Shown in pieces: positions 1 to 7,781 of a stretch of DNA of 13,971 nt. A model generated the notes under the pieces. The model saw only the letters and a list, made by a program, of their open reading frames with translations. It was not told the origin of the DNA and ran no database searches. Position 1 is the stretch's first letter. Each line of letters opens with the position of its first letter. Source of the DNA: UBA3305 sp002373555 (GTDB taxonomy: Bacteria; Bacillota; Clostridia; Lachnospirales; Lachnospiraceae); the NCBI GenBank assembly GCA_946612455.1, contig CAMOER010000051.1, forward strand, positions 1 through 13,971, written 5' to 3'. A program made the translations under genes and the position numbers.

Positions 1-55
1 ACTTAAAATCCCGCGGGTGGCGACACTCGTACCGGTTCGATTCCGGTAGCCGGCA
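1..55 (+). tRNA. tRNA-Leu (anticodon UAA), 3' part only
   Basis: The window opens at the base just before the anticodon loop of a leucine tRNA. The loop CTTAAAA is at 2-8, with anticodon TAA at 4-6, which reads UUA codons. The 3' strand of the anticodon stem follows (TCCC from 9). A long type II variable arm pairs CGGGTG with CACTCG at about 14-29. The T arm is ACCGG, TTCGATT, CCGGT at 31-47, and the 3' acceptor strand AGCCGGC is at 48-54 with discriminator A at 55. The next bases are TCA, so the 3' CCA is not encoded and must be added after transcription. About 36 bases of the 5' half lie outside the window. The long variable arm together with UAA makes leucine secure. Confidence 0.93.
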
Positions 56-57
56 TC

Positions 58-92
58 AAAAAGCTGACGCACAGATGTGCGTCAGCTTTTTT
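58..92. terminator. Bidirectional hairpin terminator between tRNA-Leu and the rpe operon
   Basis: A perfect 10-bp stem (63-72 GCTGACGCAC, 77-86 GTGCGTCAGC) has a 4-nt loop. On the + strand it is followed by six T (87-92). On the minus strand it is followed by five T (complement of 58-62). It can therefore stop both the tRNA transcript and the operon ending at rpe, which converge here. Confidence 0.9.
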
Positions 93-121
93 AACCCATG
101 GGGACAGGTCCCGCGGGTTAA
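91..121. repeat. Nested palindrome at the rpe stop codon
   Basis: The outer arms TTAACCC (91-97) and GGGTTAA (115-121) enclose the inner arms GGGAC (101-105) and GTCCC (108-112). This gives 12 bp of stem with a small 3x2 internal loop. It also contains two 8-nt palindromes, CCCATGGG (95-102) and CCCGCGGG (110-117). The right arm includes the rpe stop codon. The rpe mRNA would therefore carry this hairpin directly before the terminator hairpin. The GGGGACAGGTCC core resembles short REP-like palindromes I recall from Bacillota genomes; that link is from memory only. Confidence 0.6.
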
Positions 122-792
122 ATGCATGCCTCCATGGCCGCCAAGAGATCGCGTGCATTCTTCTCCGCGTCGCCCTTAAAGACGGCTGATCCGGCCACCA
201 GCACATTGGCGCCGGCCGAAAGCAGCATCGGGACACGCGATGTATTCACGCCCCCGTCCACTTCAATATCCGCATTCAGTCCGCGGGCATTCAGAATGCC
301 CAGCAGTTCTCTGATCTTCTCCGTAGCATAAGGGATGTAATCCTGTCCGCCGAATCCGGGATTCACCGACATGATCAGCACCATATCGCACATCGGCAGG
401 ACATGCGTAAGTACGGATACCGGTGTCGCCGGATTAAGCGCAACGCCTGCCTTCAGGCCGAGATCCCGGATATGGCCGAGCGTTCTGTCCAGATGTCTGC
501 AGGCTTCCGCGTGCACGGTGATGAGATCGGCGCCGCAGTCCCGGAAATCCTCCAGATACCGGTCCGGCTCCTCGATCATCAGATGCACATCAAAGACCAT
601 GTCCGTACATTTCCGAATGCTCTTGATGAGCGGCATACCATAGGAAATGCTCGGTACGAAACAGCCGTCCATGACATCGATATGCAGATAATCCGCACCG
701 GCCTCCTCCACGGAATGAATCTGGTTCCCCAGCTGCGTAAAGTCCGCGGATAAGATCGAGGGTGCAAGATGGTAATTCTTCCGTTCTGTCAT
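118..792 (-). CDS. rpe: Ribulose-phosphate 3-epimerase
   Basis: This enzyme interconverts D-ribulose 5-phosphate and D-xylulose 5-phosphate in the non-oxidative pentose phosphate pathway, in the cytosol. It is a TIM barrel of 224 residues, the normal family length. The N-terminal LAPSILSADF is at 9-18. Metal ligands fit H37 and D39 (HIDVMDG), H70 (DVHLMI) and D179 (VDGGV), with D39 and D179 as the acid-base pair. The phosphate-binding NPGFGGQ is at 144-150. I chose the ATG at 792 because AGGTGA lies 5 nt upstream. A GTG at 801 (three more residues) would overlap the rsgA stop by 4 nt (GTGA) and is a real alternative. It is the last gene of the operon, and no thiN follows as it does in Bacillus subtilis. 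Confidence 0.95.
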   Translation of the reverse strand: MTERKNYHLAPSILSADFTQLGNQIHSVEEAGADYLHIDVMDGCFVPSISYGMPLIKSIRKCTDMVFDVHLMIEEPDRYLEDFRDCGADLITVHAEACRHLDRTLGHIRDLGLKAGVALNPATPVSVLTHVLPMCDMVLIMSVNPGFGGQDYIPYATEKIRELLGILNARGLNADIEVDGGVNTSRVPMLLSAGANVLVAGSAVFKGDAEKNARDLLAAMEACI

Positions 793-797
793 GCTGT

Positions 798-1682
798 TCA
801 CCTGTATTTCTTCCTGTCCGCAAGCTCTTTTGCAAGCTGGACGTAATTTTCATACCTTGTCCTGTGGATCGCGCCTCTGCCGACCGCATCCTTGACCGCG
901 CAGTCCGGTTCATTGATATGTGCGCAGTCCAGGAACCGACATTCGTCTCTGTATTCTGCAAATTCCGCATAACATGCTTCCAGCGCCCGTACGTCTTCCG
1001 CGAAGATATCCAGCGCCGAAAATCCCGGCGTATCCAGGATATAGCCTCCGCCCTCCACCGCAAAAAGCTCGGTATGCCTCGTCGTATGTCTGCCGCGCAT
1101 GTTCTTGCGGCTGAGCCCGCCCGTGGTCATCCCGGCTTCGGGACAGATCCGGTTGAGCAGCGTGCTTTTGCCTACGCCCGAAGGTCCGGCCAGCACGGTC
1201 ACGGAATCCGCCAGCAGTGCCCGGACCTCTTCGATGCCCTGCCCGCTGTCCGCGGAGATCCGGAGCATCCGGTGTCCGCTGTTCCGGTAAACATCCGCAA
1301 GAGCGGCGCTCTCCGCCTCCGGGAGCAGATCACATTTGTTCCAGAGGATGGTCACCGGGATCTCCCGTTTCTTCATCATAATGAGAAAACGGTCCAACAG
1401 ATTCAGGTTCGGTTCGGGCGCAGATACCGCGAACACGACCATGACCCGGTCCACATTGGCAACAGCGGGTCTTATCAGGGAGTTCTTTCTGTCTGCGATA
1501 CTGACCACATTCCCCTCAAGATCCGCTGCATCCGTGATGTCAAACATTACTTTATCGCCGACCAGAGGCTTCTCGTTCCTGTTCCTGAAAATGCCTCTGG
1601 CACGGCATTCATATACATCTTTTCCGTCATGAATATAGTAGAATCCGCCGACGCCGCGGATGATGATGCCCTCTCCCGTCAT
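798..1682 (-). CDS. rsgA: Small ribosomal subunit biogenesis GTPase RsgA
   Basis: RsgA (YloQ/CpgA) is a GTPase that acts late in 30S subunit maturation. The 294-residue protein has an N-terminal OB-fold region (about 1-70) and a circularly permuted G domain, with the order G4 then G1 then G3: NKCD at 115-118, P-loop GPSGVGKST at 166-174, RHTTRH at 198-203, DTPG at 217-220. A C-terminal zinc site follows with C248, C253, H255 and C261. The ATG overlaps the prkC stop as ATGA, so translation is likely coupled to the kinase. In B. subtilis CpgA is an established substrate of PrkC and PrpC, which makes its place beside both genes meaningful. Phosphorylation in this organism is inference. Confidence 0.97.
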   Translation of the reverse strand: MTGEGIIIRGVGGFYYIHDGKDVYECRARGIFRNRNEKPLVGDKVMFDITDAADLEGNVVSIADRKNSLIRPAVANVDRVMVVFAVSAPEPNLNLLDRFLIMMKKREIPVTILWNKCDLLPEAESAALADVYRNSGHRMLRISADSGQGIEEVRALLADSVTVLAGPSGVGKSTLLNRICPEAGMTTGGLSRKNMRGRHTTRHTELFAVEGGGYILDTPGFSALDIFAEDVRALEACYAEFAEYRDECRFLDCAHINEPDCAVKDAVGRGAIHRTRYENYVQLAKELADRKKYR

Positions 1683-3901
1683 GATATGACTTCGTCTTCC
1701 GCGGGCTGCGGTTCGGGCTCATTCTCATAATCGTCGGGATCGCCGCCGTCTTCAAAGGAAGCCGGCGTCTCCGGCGCCTGGGTCTCCGCTGCCGTCGTAG
1801 GCTTCGGTCCCTTGCCGATCACGATATCGACTTTGCTTCCCTTCCTGATCTTCGAACCGCCCTTGGTGCTCTGGCTGATCACGACATCCTTATCGCTTTC
1901 CTCACTATAGTCTTCACTGACAGTTCCGACCTCCAGGCCGGCGGAAGACAGCGCGGATTTCGCTTCGGAAAGACTCATATAGATCACATTCGGCACTTCC
2001 ACGCTCTCGGAGCCGCTGCTGACGGTAAAGGATACGGAAGAATTTTCCTCAACCTTCTCACCGGCAGCGGGATCCTGTCTGATGACCATGCCCTTGGAAA
2101 CGCTGTCGCTGGCTTCATAGCTGATATCCCCGGCTTTCAGTTCGTTGTCCTCCAACCGCTCGACCGCCTTCGATTCCGTCAGTCCCGTAATATCCGGCAC
2201 CTTCACTTCCTTGACCGCGGGGCCGTCGGAAATGATCAGCGTGACCGAAGCACCCTTGGATGCCGCCGAACCCGCCGAGGGATCCGTATTGATCACCATG
2301 CCTTCTTCGACTGTATCACTGTTCTCGGTGCGGGTCTTGTCCGCCACCCGGAAGCCGAGGCTTTCCAGGATGGATCTCGCATTGGCTTCGCTCGTACCCA
2401 GCACATTGGTCGGGATCGTGATGGCTTCCACGCCCGTGCTGACCTTGATCGTCACAACGGTTCCGGCATCGACCATCTCGCCTTCCCGGAACTCCTGCTC
2501 GAACACCTGCCCTTCCTTATAATCATCGGATGGGCCGGTCTCAACATTCGCCGTAAGACCCATATCCTCCAGCGTCTTGACTGCATTCCGCTGCGTCATG
2601 CCCAGGAGATTCACCATGGCCACCTGCAGCGCCTCTGCATCGGGCGCCGCCGTAGTCTCGGGGCCGGTGGTCTCGGCTGCCGTTGTCTCCGGGAAAAGCT
2701 CCATATCGGCGCCGCATCCGCGGAGCGCGAACACTGCAACGATGATCACGATGATCAATGCGACCACGATCGAGATGCCGGTGATGACTCTCTCCATTCC
2801 GGAATCCCTGCTCGAATTGTATCCGCTGTAGGAGTACTCCTCATCTTCATTATAATCATTATAACGTCTGCGCCCGCGGTCACGTTCGGATACATATTCC
2901 CGCTCGCGTCTCGGCATCCGCTCATCGTTGTCATAATCTGCCGTATCGTCCATACTGTAATCCGTCTTGTATGAACCAGTGCGAACATTTCTCTGCCGCT
3001 CGATCTCTTCCTTGTCATCACCGGAGAAGACCATTGTCGGCGACGAACTGGAAAGCGAAGCAATACGGACGAAATCCTCGTTCGGCATGGTCAGCGATTT
3101 CTTCAGATCGCTGATCAGCTCCGTCGCGGAGGAATACCGAAGCTCCGGCTTCTTCTGCGTACATTTCAGGATGATCTTTTCAAGGCTCACGGGAATCAGC
3201 GGTTCATATTCCCGGGGCGGGACCATTTCTCCCTGGATGTGCAGAAGCGCAACGGAGACCGTGGATTCGCCCTCGAAGGGCACCCGGCCGGTCAGCATCT
3301 CATACAGCGTGATGCCGAGCGAATAGATATCGCTCCGCTCGTCGCAGTATCCGCCTCTCGCCTGCTCCGGCGAAATGTAATGGACGCTGCCCATCGTATT
3401 GGAGCTGATGGTCTGCGACGAAGAGGCTCTGGCAATGCCGAAGTCCGTGACTTTCACCTTGCCGTCTCTGGAGATCATGATGTTCTGCGGCTTGATATCG
3501 CGGTGGATAATGTGCTGCTTGTGCGCCGCCTCGATGCCTCTCGCCACCTGCATGGCAACTTCGATGGATTCCCTGATCTCGAGCTTTTTCTTGCGCTCGA
3601 TGTATTTCTTCAGGGTAATGCCCTCTACCAGTTCCATGACAATATAATGAACGCCCCTGTCCTCTCCGACATCGTAGACATTCACGATATTCGGATGCGC
3701 GAGTCCGGCCGCGGACTGGGCCTCCATGCGGAATTTGCTGACAAAGTTCTTCTCGCTTGAAAATTCCGACTTCAGTACTTTTATCGCGACCGCACGGTTG
3801 AGCTTTAAGTCTGTTGCCTTGTAGACATCCGACATGCCGCCCGAACCGATGCGGCTTATGATCTCATATCTGTTTCCTAAAAATGTTCCGGCTCTCAGCA
3901 T
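1679..3901 (-). CDS. prkC: Membrane Ser/Thr protein kinase with four PASTA domains (PrkC/PknB type)
   Basis: A Hanks-type kinase that senses the cell wall and phosphorylates cytosolic proteins. The 740 residues run as follows. The kinase domain (about 11-270) has glycine loop IGSGG at 18-22, lysine K41 in VAIKVLK, catalytic HRDIKPQN at 133-140, DFG at 153-155, an activation segment rich in Ser/Thr (159-172) and SPEQ at 177-180. An Arg/Tyr/Asp-rich juxtamembrane stretch covers about 300-370, and one membrane helix is at about 372-394. A Thr/Pro spacer leads to four PASTA repeats (about 425-490, 491-561, 562-630, 631-698), followed by an acidic Pro/Glu tail of about 40 residues. The kinase is inside, and the PASTA repeats, which bind peptidoglycan fragments in this family, are outside. 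The start overlaps prpC by 7 nt. Confidence 0.97.
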   Translation of the reverse strand: MLRAGTFLGNRYEIISRIGSGGMSDVYKATDLKLNRAVAIKVLKSEFSSEKNFVSKFRMEAQSAAGLAHPNIVNVYDVGEDRGVHYIVMELVEGITLKKYIERKKKLEIRESIEVAMQVARGIEAAHKQHIIHRDIKPQNIMISRDGKVKVTDFGIARASSSQTISSNTMGSVHYISPEQARGGYCDERSDIYSLGITLYEMLTGRVPFEGESTVSVALLHIQGEMVPPREYEPLIPVSLEKIILKCTQKKPELRYSSATELISDLKKSLTMPNEDFVRIASLSSSSPTMVFSGDDKEEIERQRNVRTGSYKTDYSMDDTADYDNDERMPRREREYVSERDRGRRRYNDYNEDEEYSYSGYNSSRDSGMERVITGISIVVALIIVIIVAVFALRGCGADMELFPETTAAETTGPETTAAPDAEALQVAMVNLLGMTQRNAVKTLEDMGLTANVETGPSDDYKEGQVFEQEFREGEMVDAGTVVTIKVSTGVEAITIPTNVLGTSEANARSILESLGFRVADKTRTENSDTVEEGMVINTDPSAGSAASKGASVTLIISDGPAVKEVKVPDITGLTESKAVERLEDNELKAGDISYEASDSVSKGMVIRQDPAAGEKVEENSSVSFTVSSGSESVEVPNVIYMSLSEAKSALSSAGLEVGTVSEDYSEESDKDVVISQSTKGGSKIRKGSKVDIVIGKGPKPTTAAETQAPETPASFEDGGDPDDYENEPEPQPAEDEVIS

Positions 3902-4638
3902 GTTTTTCCTTCTCCCGTTTCAGGGTCTATCACCACAATGGATATATTATCCTGTCCCCCGCGGCGGTTACCCTCCTGCAGAAGCATCAGAACCGCTTCC
4001 TGACATGTGCCGCTCGTCTTTACGATCTCCCGGATCTCCTCATCCTTTACCATGTTCGACAGCCCGTCTGAGCACAAAAGGATCCGGCATCCCGGTTCCA
4101 GAGTTACTTCAAAAAAATCGGCGGTCACGGAATCTCTTACCCCTACCGCTCTCGTAATCACGTTCTTATTCTGGATGAACAGCTCGCTGTCGCGTTCGAT
4201 CCTGCCTTTGGCGACCATTTCCTCCACCCAGGAATGGTCCTTCGTGATCTGCCGGATCTCATCCCCGATCATGTACAGACGGCTGTCGCCGATATTCGCA
4301 ACATACAGGATGCCGTCCTCAATGACAGCGCAGACAAGCGTGGTGCCCATGCCGTGCAGGTCATCAAAGGTGCAGGCTTTCTGATACAGTTCGCTGTTGA
4401 CTTCCTGTATCGCCCTGCTGAAGGCCGGGATCGGATCCCCTCCGGTGTCCGCACCGATCAGCTCGACCATCCGCTCCACCGTATAGCGTGAAGCAAAGCC
4501 GCCGCCCTGGTGTCCGCCCATCCCGTCGGCGACCATATAGAAATCCGGGAGACTGCCGAGCGGTGTATCCTGTGCGAACACAAAATCCTGATTGTTCTTT
4601 CTGATCTGACCGACATCGGTCAGTGCACAGCTTTTCAC
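3895..4638 (-). CDS. prpC: PP2C-family protein phosphatase PrpC (Stp1 type)
   Basis: A metal-dependent Ser/Thr phosphatase that reverses PrkC phosphorylation in the cytosol. The 247 residues contain the PP2C motif set: RKNNQD at 13-18, VADGMGGHQGG from 36, then GMGTTLV, ANIGDSRLY, LLCSDGLSNMV and GGQDNISIVVI. Metal-binding aspartates fit D18, D38, the D of CSDG and the D of GQDN. I chose the GTG at 4638 because a strong GGGAGGGAG lies 6 nt upstream and because the family starts right at the KSCALTDVG strand. An in-frame ATG at 4662 would add eight residues, overlap the end of rlmN and place that ribosome site inside the gene. It lies between rlmN (16-nt gap) and prkC (7-nt overlap). Confidence 0.95.
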   Translation of the reverse strand: MKSCALTDVGQIRKNNQDFVFAQDTPLGSLPDFYMVADGMGGHQGGGFASRYTVERMVELIGADTGGDPIPAFSRAIQEVNSELYQKACTFDDLHGMGTTLVCAVIEDGILYVANIGDSRLYMIGDEIRQITKDHSWVEEMVAKGRIERDSELFIQNKNVITRAVGVRDSVTADFFEVTLEPGCRILLCSDGLSNMVKDEEIREIVKTSGTCQEAVLMLLQEGNRRGGQDNISIVVIDPETGEGKTC

Positions 4639-4642
4639 AGTA

Positions 4643-4651
4643 CTCCCTCCC
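4643..4651 (-). promoter_or_regulatory. Ribosome binding site that decides the prpC start
   Basis: GGGAGGGAG on the minus strand lies in the short gap after the rlmN stop, 6 nt before the GTG at 4638. The alternative ATG at 4662 lies upstream of this site and could not use it. Confidence 0.75.
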
Positions 4652-4654
4652 TTC

Positions 4655-5719
4655 CTATGCATTTTCCTGTACGCGTCTTCTTAACTGGCCGCAGGCGCTG
4701 TCGATATCTGCGCCCATACCTCTCCTAATAGTAGCATTAATTCCGGACTTTTCAAGTCGAATTTTGAATTCCTCGGAATGCACGCGGCTGCTCCTTCTGT
4801 AACTTCTCTCCCGCACCGGGTTCACCGGAATCAGATTGACATGACAGTTCCTGCCCGCAAGGAGCCGGATCAGCCGGTCCGCCATCTCCGGCGTGTCATT
4901 GACGCCGGCAATGAGCGCATACTCATAGCTGACTCTCCGCCCGGTCGCATCAAAATACCGGTCACAGGCGGCGAGCGTCTCTTCGATCGTATACCGGTTC
5001 GCGACCGGCATCATGGTGCGCCGCAGCGCATCCTCCGGTGCATGGAGGGAAAGTGCCAGTGTGATCTGGAGCTTTTCTTCCGCAAGCCGGTCGATCATCG
5101 GCACCAGACCGCAGGTCGATACGCTGATCGACCGCTGGCTGATCCCTCCGGCCCCGGTATCGGAAACGAGCCGGATAAAACGCACCACCTGGTCGAAATT
5201 GTCTAACGGTTCGCCCGTTCCCATGACAACGACATTGCTGACCCGTTCCTTTGTAATCCGTTCGATACTGTATACCTGGGACAGGATCTCCGAAGCGGTC
5301 AGGTTCCTGATGAGCCCGCCGATCGTCGAAGCGCAGAAATGGCATCCCATCCGGCATCCGGCCTGGGACGAGACGCATACGGAATTGCCGTGCTTATACG
5401 GCATGAAAACGCTCTCGATGATCTGTCCGTCATGCATCCCGAAGGCGAATTTCTGCGTGCCGTCCGCTTTCGAGATCTGGTGCGCCGCCACCGTCAGTTC
5501 CGGGAGCCAGGCGGTCTCCGCAAGCTTCCGGCGAAGGGATGCCGGCAGGTTCGTCATCTCGTCAAACGATGCCGCTCTTTTTTCATGTATCCACTGATAG
5601 ATCTGTCCTGCTCTGTAGGCAGGCTCTCCGGCTGCGGAAAGCAGTTCCTTTATCTCGGAAAGATAAAGCGAAGCGATATCCGTTTTTCCGGCAGGCGTAA
5701 GAATCTTTTCATTATCCAT
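4655..5719 (-). CDS. rlmN: Dual-specificity 23S rRNA / tRNA adenine-C2 methyltransferase RlmN
   Basis: A radical-SAM enzyme that makes 2-methyladenosine in 23S rRNA (A2503, E. coli numbering) and at tRNA position 37. The 354 residues have the [4Fe-4S] motif CRMGCHFC, with C122, C126 and C129. The family's two mechanistic cysteines match C115 (GNSVCVSSQ) and C343 (DIDSACGQ). GTGEPLDN at 167-174 is the SAM-binding GGEP-like loop. I chose the ATG at 5719, which shares bases with the rsmB stop as TAATG. An ATG at 5761 would add 14 residues inside rsmB and has no family support. The 16 nt after its stop carry the prpC ribosome site. Confidence 0.96.
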   Translation of the reverse strand: MDNEKILTPAGKTDIASLYLSEIKELLSAAGEPAYRAGQIYQWIHEKRAASFDEMTNLPASLRRKLAETAWLPELTVAAHQISKADGTQKFAFGMHDGQIIESVFMPYKHGNSVCVSSQAGCRMGCHFCASTIGGLIRNLTASEILSQVYSIERITKERVSNVVVMGTGEPLDNFDQVVRFIRLVSDTGAGGISQRSISVSTCGLVPMIDRLAEEKLQITLALSLHAPEDALRRTMMPVANRYTIEETLAACDRYFDATGRRVSYEYALIAGVNDTPEMADRLIRLLAGRNCHVNLIPVNPVRERSYRRSSRVHSEEFKIRLEKSGINATIRRGMGADIDSACGQLRRRVQENA

Positions 5720-7038
5720 TATATCTTCTTTCTGAATACCGAGATGAAGAAGCCGTCGCACGGATCGATGCCCGGCAGCAGCCTGATATAACCGTCCCGT
5801 GCGGTCTCCCGGGACGTTAACGCCGCCGGAAGCAGCCGCCGGATATCCTCCGGAACAAGGGCGGAATGCGAAAGGATATAGTCTCTGCCGCCTTCATTTT
5901 CTTCTTTCGTCAGGGTACAGGTGCTGTAGATCAGCACACCGCCGGGCCTGACATATCTCTTTACGTTATCCAAAATCTCCTGCTGAAGCTTCGCGAGCTG
6001 CGTGATCTCCCCCGGAGAGGCATTGTACTTGATATCCGGTTTTCTTCCGAGCACCCCGAGTCCGGAGCAGGGAAGATCCGCGATCACGATATCCATGGCC
6101 TCCTCCCATTCGGGAACAAAGGAAGCGGCATCCTGGCAGATGACTTTGATATTTGATGCGCCGGCACGGGCTGTATTCTCCGTGATGAGCGCGCATTTGC
6201 TGTCTGATTTATCGCACGACAGGATCATCGCGTCCGGCAGGACATCCGCGATGTAAAGGCTCTTGCCGCCCGGCGCCGCACACACATCCAGCACGGTACT
6301 GCCGCCAAGCTGCCCGGCGATCTGTCCGACCAGCATGGAAGAAATGTCCTGTACTGTCATACCGCCGGAAGCAAACAGCGGCAGGCTTCTCAGATCGTCG
6401 CTTCCCGAGATGGCATAGGCTCTCTCCGGGAAGGGCGCGGCTTCCGCATCCACGCCGGAGGCTTTCAGCATTTCGACGCGCTGTCCGTCCAGGGAAGGAT
6501 TTCCCCGGAAGCGGACATAGACCTTCTGCGGTCCTTTAAAAGCGGCTGCCATCCTGGCGGTATCCGCTTCTCCGTATTCCTTCACGAACAGCTTCATCAT
6601 CCATTCCGGAAGGCCGTACCGGATATGTTCGGGAACCGGCAGCCAGTCCGTCTTCCGATAAGCGGAACGCAGCACGCCGTTGACAAAACCGGCAAGGCTT
6701 TTCTGTCTGGTCTTCTTGACCGCTGCCACTGTCTCGTAGATGGCAGCGCGGGCCGGGACCCGATCCATGAACTCTTTCTGATAAAAACCCATGCGGAGCG
6801 CATTCCGGATCGCGGGCTTCATCCGGTCGGGCGGAAGACTCGCGACCTGGCCGATCAGCCAGTCCAGATAAAGCTGCTCCTCTTTGGTGCCTTTGACCAG
6901 CCTTCTGACCAGCCGGATATCCTCGCTTTTCAAATACGGTTGTGCCTCCGGAAGGGCATTCAGAAGATCCCCGATCTTTTCGCCCTCCTCGAGCTTTACA
7001 AGTATGGAAAGTGCCGCATCTCTGGCAGTCATCATCAT
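5719..7038 (-). CDS. rsmB: 16S rRNA cytosine-C5 methyltransferase RsmB
   Basis: RsmB (Sun/Fmu) makes 5-methylcytosine at position 967 of 16S rRNA (E. coli numbering), using S-adenosylmethionine. The 439-residue protein has an N-terminal NusB-like helical domain (about 4-130), a linking segment, then a Rossmann methyltransferase domain. That domain has SAM loop DVCAAPGGK at 251-259, DLPCSGLG from 321 with C324, and YSTCTLTKEENEG from 371 with C374. In this family the cysteine of the TC motif attacks C6 and the one of the PC motif helps release. AGGAGA lies 5 nt before the first of three consecutive ATG codons. The yugP stop is only 2 nt upstream, so the two are likely co-translated. Confidence 0.96.
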   Translation of the reverse strand: MMMTARDAALSILVKLEEGEKIGDLLNALPEAQPYLKSEDIRLVRRLVKGTKEEQLYLDWLIGQVASLPPDRMKPAIRNALRMGFYQKEFMDRVPARAAIYETVAAVKKTRQKSLAGFVNGVLRSAYRKTDWLPVPEHIRYGLPEWMMKLFVKEYGEADTARMAAAFKGPQKVYVRFRGNPSLDGQRVEMLKASGVDAEAAPFPERAYAISGSDDLRSLPLFASGGMTVQDISSMLVGQIAGQLGGSTVLDVCAAPGGKSLYIADVLPDAMILSCDKSDSKCALITENTARAGASNIKVICQDAASFVPEWEEAMDIVIADLPCSGLGVLGRKPDIKYNASPGEITQLAKLQQEILDNVKRYVRPGGVLIYSTCTLTKEENEGGRDYILSHSALVPEDIRRLLPAALTSRETARDGYIRLLPGIDPCDGFFISVFRKKI

Positions 7039-7040
7039 GC

Positions 7041-7745
7041 TTATCTCCTGCGGTTCGCGATCGCGATCAGTCTCAGCAGCTGCAGAATCGACGCAGCCAC
7101 GGCGGCAACATACGTAAGTGCCGCAGCCTTCAGTACCTTCCTGGATCCCGACACTTCATCCTGCGCCATCATGCCGGTCGACTGCAGCAGCCGGAGGGCC
7201 CGCGCGGAAGCGTCGAATTCGACGGGGAGCGTCACGATCTGGAACAGAAGTGCGCCCATGAAGAAGATGATCCCGAGATTGATCAGGAAAGTGCTGGCCG
7301 ATCCGCCGATCAGCAGTCCGATGATGATGAGCGGCCAGGAAAGCGTGGAGCCGATGTTCGCCACCGGCACGAGCGCGCTGCGGATCGCCAGCGGCGCATA
7401 TCCCTTGTCATGCTGCATGGCGTGTCCGCACTCATGTGCCGCAACGCCGATCGCAGCCAGGCTCGTGGAATTATAGACCGGATCCGAAAGGCTGACCGTC
7501 TTGTTTCTCGGATCAAAATGATCCGTCAGATTCCCTGCTATATGCTGTACGCTGACATCATAAATGCCCTGCGAATGCAGAAGCTCCATCGCAGCCTGTG
7601 CGCCGGTCAGTCCGCTCCGGCTCGCAACGCGCGAATATTTCCTGAATTCCGAATTGACTCTCGATGACGCGATCATGGATATGACAGCGCCGATAATGAC
7701 CAGCAGATAGGTCCAGTCCATACCGTAACCGTAATAATAACCCAT
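7041..7745 (-). CDS. yugP: Membrane zinc metallopeptidase, YugP family
   Basis: A 234-residue putative neutral zinc metallopeptidase of the YugP type (Pfam Zn_peptidase_2). A Gly/Tyr-rich N-terminus leads into a first membrane helix at about 12-27. The zinc motif HECGH is at 104-108, and E176 in the stretch VEFDASARA is a likely third ligand. Further hydrophobic segments occur at about 134-148, 152-172 and 206-229. Its substrates are not established. AAAGGAG lies 6 nt before the ATG. It sits between fmt (36-nt gap) and rsmB (2-nt gap), a position I recall as common in Clostridia but absent from the B. subtilis cluster. A role in membrane protein turnover is inference. Confidence 0.9.
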   Translation of the reverse strand: MGYYYGYGMDWTYLLVIIGAVISMIASSRVNSEFRKYSRVASRSGLTGAQAAMELLHSQGIYDVSVQHIAGNLTDHFDPRNKTVSLSDPVYNSTSLAAIGVAAHECGHAMQHDKGYAPLAIRSALVPVANIGSTLSWPLIIIGLLIGGSASTFLINLGIIFFMGALLFQIVTLPVEFDASARALRLLQSTGMMAQDEVSGSRKVLKAAALTYVAAVAASILQLLRLIAIANRRR

Positions 7746-7781
7746 GCTGTGCTCCTTTCCTTTTGCTGTCTGCTTTTCAGA

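Noticed and set aside
9..118. 10-nt direct repeat TCCCGCGGGT at 9-18 and 109-118, next to a tRNA, as a possible attachment site
   Set aside because: The repeat is short and self-palindromic, lies in the anticodon/variable arm rather than at the tRNA 3' end, and no integrase or mobile cargo is present.
762..1730. 322-residue open frame on the + strand opposite rsgA
   Set aside because: It is a shadow of rsgA, whose GTPase and zinc motifs are complete on the minus strand.
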